This document shows, piece after piece, positions 1-7,910 of a DNA stretch of 40,714 bases; position 1 is the stretch's first letter; every line of letters starts with the position of its first letter. The translations under genes were made by a program, and so were the position numbers. Under the pieces are notes generated by a model that saw only the letters and a list, made by a program, of their open reading frames with translations, was not told where the DNA came from and did no database searches. This DNA comes from Pseudohongiella sp. (GTDB lineage: Bacteria > Pseudomonadota > Gammaproteobacteria > Pseudomonadales > Pseudohongiellaceae). The stretch lies in assembly GCA_013204155.1 (NCBI GenBank), contig JABMOK010000031.1:1-40714 (forward strand), given 5' to 3'.

Positions 1-65
1 ATAATGGGCCTCAATTTTGCCCAGACTCCAATTTACTGTTGTTAATTTTATAGTTCTAAATTCCT

Positions 66-1415
66 ATGACGGCCTATTCAAGATTCGCTGAAATTATAAA
101 GTCAGCCACCCTGATCGAACAAAAAGAACAGAAGGCCGTTGTCTTGTCGTTCTTGCTGATATTTGTGTTAATGGCGGCGTACTACATGTTGCGCCCCGTG
201 CGCGATGCGATGGCGAGCGACTGGAGTAACACAGAAATAAGCATATTGTGGAATATTCAATTTGTCCTTAGTCTGAGTTTTGTTGCTCTGTATGGAATTG
301 CTGTTGCAGTTTTCAAATTTAGATATCTGGTCCCCGCGGTTTATGGCTTTTTTGCGCTAAGTTTTGTCAGCTTTCATTTCGCTTCTTCTTTGGTCATGGA
401 TCCGCTATTGCTGGATAAAGGTTTCTATCTTTGGGTCAGTCTCTTCAGTTTGTTTCATGTGTCTGTGTTCTGGAGTTTGATGGCGGACTTATTTGACAAG
501 GAACAGTCAAAAAGATTGTTCGCCTTCATCTATATGGGTGCGAGTGCTGGCGCCATAGTCGGGCCTGCCGTTGCGGCCGTTGCGGCAGAATCGATGGGGT
601 CTGAATCATTAATGCTGTCAGCCGCCTGTCTGATGCTTATTCCACTTCCGATTGTTTTTTATCTACAGTATTTGAAATCAGCGGAATTGCACAATGATCT
701 GCTGGCAGTCGATCTTTCCGAGGTAAAAATAGGCGGCAATCCTCTTGCGGGTTTCAAGCAATTTATTAGCAGCCCCTATCTGCTAGGAATCGCTGCATTT
801 ATTCTGCTGTACACAGCGATTAGTTCGTTCGCTTATTTTGAACAAACAAATCTATTGCGCGGCTATGATCGAGATCAGCGAACAGAAATACTGGCGATGT
901 TGGCACTGGTGGTAAACCTGTTAACTTTTTTGCTGGGTTTCTTTGCCACCTCCAGGCTGACAACGCGCCTGGGTATGCCACTCACGCTGGCGCTGGTTCC
1001 TGGCTTCATGTGTGTGGCCTTGTTGGTTCTTGCATTCGCACCGATGCTGACTGTGTTGATCGCGCTGCAGCTTGCAAGACAAGCTGGCAATTACGGAATC
1101 ACCCGACCCGCGCGGGAGATGTTATTTACCTCTGTTTCTCGTGAGAGTCGATTCAAGGCGAAGCCGGTAATCGATGTAGCAATTTATCGTGGCGGAGATG
1201 CTCTTTGGGGCTCCGCATTCGCCTTGCTCACCGATGGCCTGGGCCTGGGTATGGCGGTCATGGCGGCAATTGGTGCTGGCATCGCCGCATTGTGGGCGGC
1301 TACGGGGGCGACGCTGGGCTCTGCTTTCGATCGCCGCACTGACTCTGAACCCGCCACTGAACCCGCCACTAAATCAGCAGCAAGTGCCAGCGCCGCCGAA
1401 GCATCGCTAAACTAG
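66..1415 (+). CDS. MFS permease, ATP/ADP-translocase (NTT)-like
   Basis: A 449-residue polytopic inner-membrane protein with about 11-12 hydrophobic segments. The first segment ends in YYMLRPVRDAM (about residues 38-48), a signature I associate with bacterial MFS proteins related to nucleotide transporters of the ATP/ADP translocase family; free-living members have no proven substrate. An internal motif, MGASAGAIVGP (about residues 157-167), fits the MFS loop and helix pattern. The C-terminal tail is hydrophilic, low-complexity and Ala/Thr/Ser-rich, and includes a perfect 12-bp duplication (1347-1370) coding EPAT twice. The ATG follows an AT-rich leader without a strong ribosome binding site. 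The gene is separated from fumA by 356 bp and is probably its own unit. Family membership is fairly safe; the substrate is unknown. Confidence 0.75.
   Translation: MTAYSRFAEIIKSATLIEQKEQKAVVLSFLLIFVLMAAYYMLRPVRDAMASDWSNTEISILWNIQFVLSLSFVALYGIAVAVFKFRYLVPAVYGFFALSFVSFHFASSLVMDPLLLDKGFYLWVSLFSLFHVSVFWSLMADLFDKEQSKRLFAFIYMGASAGAIVGPAVAAVAAESMGSESLMLSAACLMLIPLPIVFYLQYLKSAELHNDLLAVDLSEVKIGGNPLAGFKQFISSPYLLGIAAFILLYTAISSFAYFEQTNLLRGYDRDQRTEILAMLALVVNLLTFLLGFFATSRLTTRLGMPLTLALVPGFMCVALLVLAFAPMLTVLIALQLARQAGNYGITRPAREMLFTSVSRESRFKAKPVIDVAIYRGGDALWGSAFALLTDGLGLGMAVMAAIGAGIAALWAATGATLGSAFDRRTDSEPATEPATKSAASASAAEASLN
1347..1370 (+). repeat. 2 x 12-bp perfect tandem repeat in the permease tail
   Basis: Unit gaacccgccact occurs twice in tandem, in frame, adding four residues (EPAT) to the disordered C-terminus. 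It is one of several 12-bp tandem duplications in this window. Confidence 0.9.
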
Positions 1416-1771
1416 TTCGCTTTCCACTGCTGGCTTTCAGCGCACTTGCAGAATTTATCTAATCGATAAAACGCGATCAATTCGCCCGCTATAAAGTGAT
1501 AGACTAGCCCTGTTTACAATGCCGTTTACTGAACTCGCAGGACATGAAGCGGGTGCTTGTTGCAGTGACCGTTGCCAGCAGGGATGCTGGCGTCGAGCCC
1601 CCATGGATGGGTTCACGGCGTGTCACAGCAACCAGCAACCAGCACCCGGTTCATGTCTGTCACCGAGTAAGCTCATTAAGCGCTTTCAATTGAAGGCCCT
1701 GGAGCGTAAATATTTAAAGCTCAGTGATCAGCCTTGTTGTGTTTAATAAATTCCTTTGAGGTTCGCCGGAC
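1416..1771. other. Intergenic region before fumA
   Basis: A 356-bp gap with no convincing gene. A 75-codon open frame (1519-1746) lacks a ribosome binding site and overlaps the structured repeat at 1574-1635, so I do not call it. AT-rich hexamers such as tataaa near 1490 could belong to a fumA promoter, but no -35/-10 pair is convincing. The fumA ribosome binding site (gagg, about 1757-1760) sits at the right end. Confidence 0.5.
1574..1635. repeat. Structured intergenic repeat element (two adjacent hairpins)
   Basis: Two hairpins lie back to back. The first has a perfect 7-bp stem, gccagca (1574-1580) with tgctggc (1585-1591), loop ggga. The second pairs gagccc (1595-1600) with gggttc (1609-1614; one G-T pair) around a ccatggat loop. 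The phrase atggatgggttcacggcgt resembles a dispersed intergenic repeat that I recall from marine gammaproteobacteria (core CATGGATG...TTCACGGCGT). This is recognition from memory; no second copy is in the window. Confidence 0.55.
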
Positions 1772-3298
1772 ATGACTTTAATCCGCAACGAAGATGTTAT
1801 CCAAAGTGTTGCCGACGCCTTGCAATACATTTCCTATTACCACCCGCTTGATTTTATTAAAGCCGTGCATGAGGCTTATCTGAAAGAGCAATCAGAAGCC
1901 GCTAAAGATGCGATGGCGCAAATTCTTATCAATTCGCGTATGTGCGCCGAAGGCAAGCGGCCAATCTGTCAGGACACGGGTATTGTCACCGTTTTTCTAA
2001 AGATAGGGATGGACGTGCAGTGGCAGGGGGATATGACGCCGGCTGACATGGTCAACGAGGGTGTGCGCCGTGCCTACCTTAATCCGGATAATGTGCTGAG
2101 GGCGTCGATTTTGAATGACCCGGCTGGAGCCAGGACAAATACCAAAGATAATACTCCGGCGGTGATTCACACAGAGATTGTGCCCGGCAACAAAATTGAA
2201 GTGAAGTTGGCAGCGAAAGGCGGCGGGTCGGAAAATAAAGCCAAACTGGTGATGCTGAATCCCAGTGACAGCATAGTGGATTGGGTTGAACGAACCTTAC
2301 CGACAATGGGGGCCGGCTGGTGCCCACCAGGAATACTGGGCATAGGCATTGGAGGAACCGCCGAGAAGGCCGCCTTGCTCGCCAAAGAGTCCTTGATGGA
2401 TCCTATCGATATTCATCAATTGCGTGCGCGCGGACCGGCAAACAGAGTAGAGGAACTGCGGCTGGAAATTATGCATCGAGCCAATGCCCTCGGAATTGGT
2501 GCCCAGGGCTTGGGCGGACTCACCACGGTGATGGATGTGAAAATAATGGACTATCCAACCCATGCCGCGTCGTTGCCGGTGGCGATGATCCCCAATTGTG
2601 CCGCCACCCGCCATGCGCATTTTACCCTCGATGGCAGTGGCGCCGTTGCGCTTACCCCGCCGAGTCTGGATGAATGGCCAGAGATAAGCTGGGATGTAGG
2701 CCCCAGAGCCCGAAGAGTAAACTTGAACACGGTGACAGCGGATGAGATTGCCAGCTGGCAACCGGGAGAGATCCTGCTGCTCTCTGGAACCCTGTTAACC
2801 GGCAGAGACGCCGCGCATAAACGCTTGTTAACGATGCTGGAGAAGGGTGAAGGCCTGCCGGCCGGCGTCGATTTTAAAAATAAATTTATCTATTACGTAG
2901 GCCCGGTCGATCCGGTGCGGGATGAGGTGATAGGGCCGGCGGGTCCTACTACTGCCACGCGCATGGATAAGTTCACCGAGGACTTGCTGGCGCAGACAGG
3001 CCTGATTGGAATGATTGGCAAGGCGGAGCGTGGGCAGCTCGGTATCGACGCGATTAAGAAACACAAGGCGGTTTATCTGATGGCGGTTGGCGGGGCGGCC
3101 TATCTGGTGTCGAAGGCGATACGCAAGGCGAAGATCGTGGCCTTTGAAGATCTCGGCATGGAAGCAATTCATGAATTTGAAGTCGAGGAAATGCCGGTAA
3201 CCGTTGCTGTCGATGTTAATGGCGTTTCTGTCCACCAAACCGGGCCGGCCATCTGGAAGCAGCGGATGGCAGAAGAGCACGCCATCAAAGTTACTTAA
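1772..3298 (+). CDS. fumA: Class I (iron-sulfur) fumarate hydratase
   Basis: Catalyses reversible hydration of fumarate to L-malate in the TCA cycle, in the cytoplasm, using an oxygen-sensitive [4Fe-4S] cluster. The 508-residue length fits the Pseudomonas type of class I fumarase. Three cysteines stand in the expected places: C66 in RPICQDTG, C184 in GWCPPGILG and C276 in IPNCAATRHAHF; their spacing (118 and 92) is nearly that of E. coli FumA as I remember it. The N-terminal part is the alpha domain and the C-terminal part (from about residue 300, with PAGPTTATRMD) the beta domain. The ATG is preceded by gagg about 11 nt upstream. The stop codon lies inside the first copy of a five-copy 12-bp tandem repeat. 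fabY converges from the right. Very secure. Confidence 0.96.
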   Translation: MTLIRNEDVIQSVADALQYISYYHPLDFIKAVHEAYLKEQSEAAKDAMAQILINSRMCAEGKRPICQDTGIVTVFLKIGMDVQWQGDMTPADMVNEGVRRAYLNPDNVLRASILNDPAGARTNTKDNTPAVIHTEIVPGNKIEVKLAAKGGGSENKAKLVMLNPSDSIVDWVERTLPTMGAGWCPPGILGIGIGGTAEKAALLAKESLMDPIDIHQLRARGPANRVEELRLEIMHRANALGIGAQGLGGLTTVMDVKIMDYPTHAASLPVAMIPNCAATRHAHFTLDGSGAVALTPPSLDEWPEISWDVGPRARRVNLNTVTADEIASWQPGEILLLSGTLLTGRDAAHKRLLTMLEKGEGLPAGVDFKNKFIYYVGPVDPVRDEVIGPAGPTTATRMDKFTEDLLAQTGLIGMIGKAERGQLGIDAIKKHKAVYLMAVGGAAYLVSKAIRKAKIVAFEDLGMEAIHEFEVEEMPVTVAVDVNGVSVHQTGPAIWKQRMAEEHAIKVT

Positions 3299-3350
3299 AC
3301 AGTTACTTAAACAGTTACTTAAACAGTTACTTAAACAGTTACTTAAACAG
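3289..3350 (+). repeat. 5 x 12-bp perfect tandem repeat spanning the fumA stop codon
   Basis: Unit agttacttaaac is repeated five times without a mismatch (3289-3348) and followed by two bases of a sixth copy. The first copy holds the last codons and TAA of fumA. Because 12 bp is four codons, every later copy puts another TAA in the same frame. The repeat fills most of the gap to the convergent fabY stop; no separate hairpin terminator is visible there. Confidence 0.97.
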
Positions 3351-3373
3351 TGACCCGAGAAGGGTTTGAGTGC

Positions 3374-5299
3374 CTAGTCGCACATATCCTGGTAACGGTT
3401 ATCGACTTCCAGGGATATTTGCGGGGCAATACCCGCGACGGCAATGTGATCCGTGTTGATCTGTATTGAGTCGCCACCCAATACATTGTGATCGAAACGA
3501 TAGATGGTGCGATTCTCACCTTCGATAGCGGAAGTGTCATACGCTGCGGCCGCTTCCTGCACCGCTTCGTTACGTGCCTTGTACTGGCTAAAGGCTTGCG
3601 CGCCGTGTCGTTTTGACAACATTTTCTCAACGATGTGCGGGCCGAGTACCGAGGCGCTGGCGTTATTTCCGCCGAACCCCTTCGAATTGATAATCACCGC
3701 ATCCATGCCACGATTGCCGACTTCCTTGTGCCGTAACAGGAAGTCTAACTTTTGCTGATGCACGTCATCGGCGATTTCATCGACGGTCAGAATGCCGGGG
3801 ATTATGCCGTCTGACCAAACTCCGAGACTGGCGGCGAGTTGATCGCCGGCGGAGGAAGCCAGTGAATGACCCACATAAGATTTGATCGCAGCGATGGGCC
3901 AGTCGCGAATAGAAAATGCTTCGGCAACATGGTTAAGGATGTGGGATTCCGTTTGCCGGTTCTGTAATGTGCCGGTGCCATGGGATTGAACGAAGCTGCG
4001 CTGTTGCAAGCCCTGTTCACCGATAATGTTTCGGGTGGCGGCGGCCGCCTTGGCCATTGAGATATAATTGCCGAGGCCTGGGCTGGCAATTGATTTCTTG
4101 AATCCATCGGCGTTGATAAATACTTCATTGATGCCGGCGTAGATATTGGCTCCCATCTCCATTGCCAATTCATCATCAAACAACACAATACACTGAGCCG
4201 ACTCGGCCAGCGTAAATCCTGCGTTATAGCCGAATGGTCTGCAGGCGCGTCGGTAATCGGGGATCTGCCCGGACTTGAGATTGTCGAGTTCGATTAAGGA
4301 AGCGTCGTCGGCGAGGGCTCCCATGGTGGCAAAGCCATCAAATACTTCCGGCACCAAGGGCGCCTCGCTGGTTCCTACAATCACTACCCGGTGAGTGCCG
4401 GATTGTATATCGCGAATGCCCTGTCTCAAGTTATAAAGAAATGTGGCGCAGGCGGCGACACTGGTGCCAGTTGTCCCTAAATTGCCCAGCAGATAGGCAT
4501 TGATAAAATCCGCCGGCATTTCCGCGTTGCCCAGAGGCAATTGTTTTGAGGTCACTTTCTTGCCCAGCAATCTAGCCTGCAACATGCCGCCATAGCCGTT
4601 GTAGTCTAATTGACTCATGCCGCTACCGGCATACACGCTGATCTGGTCCGGGGCTACCTTCTGCTTGACGGTTTCCCAGTCGATGCCGAGTGAATTGATG
4701 GCATCGGAAGCCGCATAAACAGTCAGCTGCAGGCCGCGAGGATGATTTCGCGCCGGATACAGAGCCGCTGGATCAAATCCGCTGGGTAACTGACCGGCAC
4801 TGTTAACCGCCGCCTGGCGAGTGCACTTGAACATCACCTCGAAACTGTCCGTGACAGTGACGCTTACCTTGGCTTTTTTGTCGGAACTGTATTCAGTGAC
4901 AGACCATCCAGGAGGCAGAGGAGAGGGTAAATCTTTCCGCCGAAGTTCAAACTGCAGAGCGTGGTCTGCGGCAGGCGTCAGCTTTGCCCGTTTGTGGAAA
5001 AGTAATTCGGCGGGGTTGAATAAGTTTTGTTCCAGTTGGCGAATTAGTGAACTCTGTTCCAGAGAATCTGAAATTTGACGGATATGGCTATCGAGATTAA
5101 CCGAGTCACCATCCGCGTTCTTCCATTCACCATTGAGTTTGCTTAATTGTCCGGTGAGTGCGGCAAGACTGGCGTAGGTTTGCTGAGCCAGATGGGAAGG
5201 GAGGGTATCGAGCACCATTCGCCGGTAGGCATGATGACCAGAACTGCGTCCTGCTGCGTTAATGCCGCCAAATCCTGTTATTACCGGTAGTCTTGCCAT
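3374..5299 (-). CDS. fabY: Beta-ketoacyl-ACP synthase, FabY type
   Basis: A long (641 aa) condensing enzyme of the thiolase superfamily. The N-terminus (ARLPVITGFGGINAAGRSS) and the roughly 190-residue region before the ketosynthase core match what I know of Pseudomonas aeruginosa FabY (PA5174), which condenses acetyl-CoA with malonyl-ACP to start fatty acid synthesis in place of FabH. The Cys-His-His triad is visible: C284 in SVAACATF, H440 in QSHGTGT and H478 in YVGHSLASSAGD. Cytoplasmic. It is a single gene on the minus strand, convergent with fumA and with its own 239-bp upstream region. An alternative reading as a generic KAS II-like protein is less likely given the length and N-terminus. 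Confidence 0.88.
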   Translation of the reverse strand: MARLPVITGFGGINAAGRSSGHHAYRRMVLDTLPSHLAQQTYASLAALTGQLSKLNGEWKNADGDSVNLDSHIRQISDSLEQSSLIRQLEQNLFNPAELLFHKRAKLTPAADHALQFELRRKDLPSPLPPGWSVTEYSSDKKAKVSVTVTDSFEVMFKCTRQAAVNSAGQLPSGFDPAALYPARNHPRGLQLTVYAASDAINSLGIDWETVKQKVAPDQISVYAGSGMSQLDYNGYGGMLQARLLGKKVTSKQLPLGNAEMPADFINAYLLGNLGTTGTSVAACATFLYNLRQGIRDIQSGTHRVVIVGTSEAPLVPEVFDGFATMGALADDASLIELDNLKSGQIPDYRRACRPFGYNAGFTLAESAQCIVLFDDELAMEMGANIYAGINEVFINADGFKKSIASPGLGNYISMAKAAAATRNIIGEQGLQQRSFVQSHGTGTLQNRQTESHILNHVAEAFSIRDWPIAAIKSYVGHSLASSAGDQLAASLGVWSDGIIPGILTVDEIADDVHQQKLDFLLRHKEVGNRGMDAVIINSKGFGGNNASASVLGPHIVEKMLSKRHGAQAFSQYKARNEAVQEAAAAYDTSAIEGENRTIYRFDHNVLGGDSIQINTDHIAVAGIAPQISLEVDNRYQDMCD

Positions 5300-5538
5300 A
5301 ATGTGCTTGTCTTCTCTCTCGCTGTGAAGCTGATGGGCGGACTATAGCCAAAAAGTACGTAATGAGGGAAGGCATAATAGACAGTAAATATGGCATATTA
5401 GCCATAACGCAGGATTTGCTCCTTGTCGCCAGTCTTGGGCGCGGTTAAATTCTGGCTGGCCTGGGCGCTTGCATAATTGCCTGAGCCCACATAGGATTGC
5501 CCGATATTCAACAATAATAGTGATACGCAGGAGGTTCC

Positions 5539-6408
5539 ATGAAGTTCAGGCAATCGGTAACGGCAATTATGTTAATTTCAGCAATGAGTTTTGCAGCCTC
5601 GGTGCTGGCGCAAGCGGATAGATTTGCCAACGTTAGCATTGAGACCGTTCCAGTCAGGGGCAAGATCTCCATGCTAATTGGTTCCGGTGGCAATATCGGC
5701 GTATCGGCCGGCGAAGATGGCGTGTTGATTATCGATGATCAATATGCCCCCTTGGCAAGCAAAATAAAGGCGGCGTTAGCCGAGTTGGGTTCTGATACTC
5801 CCAAATTCCTGTTGAATACACATTTTCACGGTGACCACACGGGGGGCAATGCAGATTTTGGTGCGGCCAGTATTATCGTGGCACACGAGAATGTTCGCGG
5901 CCGTCTGCTTGGTGAAAATTCTCCAGCCTCTGCCCTCCCGGTAATCACTTTCGATGACGATGTGACCGTCCATTTTAATGGCGAGGACATTACTCTGATC
6001 TATATGCCGAATGGACATACTGATACGGACAGTGTGGTGATGTTTTCCGAATCCAATGTAATACATATGGGGGACCACTTCTTTAATGGTGGCTTCCCTT
6101 TTATCGATCTGGGCAACGGCGGTACCGTGCAAGGATACATCCGCAACCTGGAGAAGGCTTTATCCTGGATTGAAGAAGATACGGCGGTAATTCCTGGCCA
6201 TGGTCCGCTAGGCACGAAAGCGGAATTGCTGAGTTTTTACAATGTTGTTAAAGACACCTCTATAGCGATAAGAGTGATGAAGTCACAGCAGAAAAGTAAA
6301 GAAGAGATTGTTGCCGCGGGCTTGGGCGCTGAGTATGCATCCTGGGGGACGGGTTTCATCAATGAACAAAGCTGGATTGAGACGGTGTTCGACAGTTACC
6401 CAAGGTAG
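5539..6408 (+). CDS. Periplasmic metallo-beta-lactamase-fold hydrolase
   Basis: A 289-residue MBL-fold metallohydrolase with an N-terminal signal peptide (basic MKFRQ, a hydrophobic stretch, then AASVLAQA, cleavage after about residue 26). The metal-binding motif is complete: HFHGDH (H95, H97, D99, H100), GH at 160, MGDHFF with D179, and PGHGP with H221. This suggests a binuclear zinc enzyme in the periplasm. The overall pattern resembles uncharacterised MBL proteins near subclass B3 or SoxH-like enzymes, not a clear beta-lactamase; the substrate is unknown. A strong ribosome binding site (caggagg) lies 6 nt before the ATG. The stop codon is in an imperfect direct repeat (6398-6427). Confidence 0.85.
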   Translation: MKFRQSVTAIMLISAMSFAASVLAQADRFANVSIETVPVRGKISMLIGSGGNIGVSAGEDGVLIIDDQYAPLASKIKAALAELGSDTPKFLLNTHFHGDHTGGNADFGAASIIVAHENVRGRLLGENSPASALPVITFDDDVTVHFNGEDITLIYMPNGHTDTDSVVMFSESNVIHMGDHFFNGGFPFIDLGNGGTVQGYIRNLEKALSWIEEDTAVIPGHGPLGTKAELLSFYNVVKDTSIAIRVMKSQQKSKEEIVAAGLGAEYASWGTGFINEQSWIETVFDSYPR

Positions 6409-6427
6409 TGACCCAAGCAAGATAGTG
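6398..6427 (+). repeat. Imperfect direct repeat at the stop codon of the MBL gene
   Basis: acccaaggtagtg (6398-6410, containing the TAG stop) is followed directly by acccaagcaagatagtg (6411-6427), the same phrase with a four-base insertion and one substitution. It resembles the stop-codon repeats after fumA and after the M3 peptidase gene. Confidence 0.5.
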
Positions 6428-6510
6428 CGGCCCGGCAATAGTCAGAAAAGTATTCTGTCAGGCAAACCAATAGTCACAGTCAGAATGACTGAGGAATCGG
6501 AGTAATAGCG

Positions 6511-6528
6511 CGCTGATGCAAATCAGCG
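6511..6528 (+). promoter_or_regulatory. Stem-loop with GCAA loop over the M15 start codon
   Basis: cgctgat (6511-6517) and atcagcg (6522-6528) form a perfect 7-bp stem closed by gcaa, a GNRA-type tetraloop. The ATG (6516-6518) lies at the stem-loop edge, so folding of the mRNA could hide the start. Its function is inferred. Confidence 0.4.
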
Positions 6529-7085
6529 GGCTCAGGCAACGCTTGAATAAATCAGACGAATTTCATCTCCAGCTGCGGCAATTGCACGCGGCCCTCGGCA
6601 TCTCCGAAGATTATGCCAGCCAGTGTAAGCTGCCCCTGTGCCCGGAGCCCGATAGTTTGGTGGACACTGAACTGGATTTCTATCAGCGTCCGCAAAAACT
6701 CACCCAGGCCGCATTCGATGCCTGGACAGCCATGAAAACCGCGGCAACTGAGCAGGGCTTTTCACTGTTCCTGATCTCGGCATTTCGTGGTCTGCAATAC
6801 CAGCACGACCTTATCGCCCGAAAACTACAGAATGGACAGACTATCGAACAGATACTTGTCGTCAATGCCGCTCCTGGATTCAGTCAGCACCATACGGGAT
6901 GCGCGGTAGATGTTGGTACTTTGGGATGCGATGCCCTTACCATCGAGTTCGAAAATACCGACGTATTTCAATGGCTTAAAGAGAATGCGGGGAGCTTTGA
7001 TTTTTACATGAGCTACCCCCGCAATAATGCTTACGGGATCGATTATGAGCCCTGGCATTGGTGCTTTCAGCGACCGAGCCAGTAG
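6516..7085 (+). CDS. M15 family D-alanyl-D-alanine carboxypeptidase-like (VanY/DdcY type)
   Basis: A 189-residue zinc peptidase of family M15. Motifs: SAFRGLQYQ (R91), SQHHTGCAVDVG (H125 and D132 as zinc ligands) and DYEPWHWCF (E178 as general base, H181 as third ligand). M15 enzymes cleave D-Ala-D-Ala ends of peptidoglycan stem peptides. No signal peptide or membrane anchor is visible, unlike many VanY proteins, so export is unclear. The assigned ATG sits inside a perfect 7-bp stem with a gcaa loop (6511-6528) and has only a distant ggag upstream; a TTG at 6543 is an alternative start. It may be cotranscribed with the upstream MBL gene (107-bp gap). Confidence 0.85.
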   Translation: MQISGLRQRLNKSDEFHLQLRQLHAALGISEDYASQCKLPLCPEPDSLVDTELDFYQRPQKLTQAAFDAWTAMKTAATEQGFSLFLISAFRGLQYQHDLIARKLQNGQTIEQILVVNAAPGFSQHHTGCAVDVGTLGCDALTIEFENTDVFQWLKENAGSFDFYMSYPRNNAYGIDYEPWHWCFQRPSQ

Positions 7086-7490
7086 CTTTAGACAAACGCT
7101 TTTGAAAGAGGTAATCTACAACTTGTACTAGAAAGGAGAGGGGATGTTAGAAAATAATCATCCGGTACTCGTTAGACAGGGGGTCCTGAATACGTGCCTG
7201 TTTAGTGTCCCGACTCAAATTCAATTTTCTTCCCGTTGTTATGCGTTCAGCAAAACAGCCGCCAGCTGTTTAAATCACTTTAGTTTCAAATCATGGGTTC
7301 ATATTGTCCGCAATAGGGTTCTTGCTGTCTGCGTCGGTGGCGCAAGAAATTTACTCTGCAATTGGGATTGAGAGAAGAATTAGAAGTTATTAATTGATCA
7401 AGAACAAATCATTATTGTTTAGAGGAGGTAAGAATAGACGAAGGCTGAATATGTAATTCATAAATTGAAGAAATCAGGAGGTAGTACTTT
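7086..7490. other. AT-rich leader region before hpf
   Basis: A 405-bp stretch, more AT-rich than its neighbours. It holds a candidate 75-codon ORF with a good ribosome binding site (see 7144-7371); a hairpin aaacagc (7253-7259) with gctgttt (7265-7271); a second, apparently unused purine-rich site gaggagg near 7422; an isolated start-stop pair atgtaa (7451-7456); and then the real hpf site (aggagg, about 7476-7481). A promoter for hpf probably lies here, but I cannot place it. Confidence 0.5.
7144..7371 (+). CDS. Possible small protein of unknown function (75 aa)
   Basis: The ATG is preceded by aaggag with a 5-nt spacer, better than many real genes in this window, and the frame runs 75 codons. 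The product is slightly basic with four cysteines and one moderately hydrophobic stretch (HIVRNRVLAVCVGG); no signal peptide or family is recognised. An internal hairpin (7253-7271) and the AT-rich setting argue that this could instead be an untranslated leader or small RNA region before hpf. Listed because of the ribosome binding site only. Confidence 0.25.
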   Translation: MLENNHPVLVRQGVLNTCLFSVPTQIQFSSRCYAFSKTAASCLNHFSFKSWVHIVRNRVLAVCVGGARNLLCNWD

Positions 7491-7907
7491 ATGACTAATG
7501 CATTCCAAATTGTATTTCACAATATTGATCAAACAGATGCCATTAACGAGGCAGTGCGGAAACGAATCGACAAGCTGGAGCGTTTTTGTGATCAGATTAT
7601 CACCGGTCGCGTTGTGCTGGATTCGCCGCACAACAATCATCACAAAGGCAAGGTATATTCAGTCGGAGTGGAAATTCATACTCCCAATCTGGAAGTCCGT
7701 GTCAATCAGGATCAACACGATAACCACGCCCACGAAGATCTGTATGTCGCAATCAGAGACGCATTCAATGTTGCCGAAAGGCAACTTCGCTCGGTTGATA
7801 AAAATCATCGAGCCACACCGCTACCGCTGGAAGCGGAAATGGGCGAGTTGGAGGAAGACGCTCTGCTAGAGATACTGGATGCGAGCGATGACGAAGCTGC
7901 AGCGTAG
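7491..7907 (+). CDS. hpf: Ribosome hibernation promoting factor family (HPF/RaiA)
   Basis: A 138-residue protein of the HPF/RaiA (S30EA) family. These proteins bind the decoding region of the 30S subunit in stationary phase, blocking translation and promoting storage of inactive ribosomes. The first 105 residues form the usual beta-alpha-beta-beta-beta-alpha domain, with AINEAVRKRIDKLERF (helix 1) and DLYVAIRDAFNVAERQLR (helix 2). The C-terminal 25 residues are strongly acidic (MGELEEDALLEI...DDEAAA) in place of the dimerisation domain of long HPF. A very good ribosome binding site (caggagg) stands 9 nt before the ATG. The next gene starts 3 bp after the stop, implying a two-gene operon. It is not next to rpoN here, the common enterobacterial setting. 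Confidence 0.85.
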   Translation: MTNAFQIVFHNIDQTDAINEAVRKRIDKLERFCDQIITGRVVLDSPHNNHHKGKVYSVGVEIHTPNLEVRVNQDQHDNHAHEDLYVAIRDAFNVAERQLRSVDKNHRATPLPLEAEMGELEEDALLEILDASDDEAAA

Positions 7908-7910
7908 CAG

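Noticed and set aside
1519..1746. 75-codon open frame before fumA
   Set aside because: No ribosome binding site, overlaps the double-hairpin repeat, composition unlike neighbouring genes.
2297..2761. 154-codon minus-strand frame within fumA
   Set aside because: Shadow of the fumarase coding frame; no independent start signal or motif.
3289..3350. CRISPR-like array
   Set aside because: Units are contiguous with no spacers; it is a simple tandem repeat. The same holds for 40200-40309.
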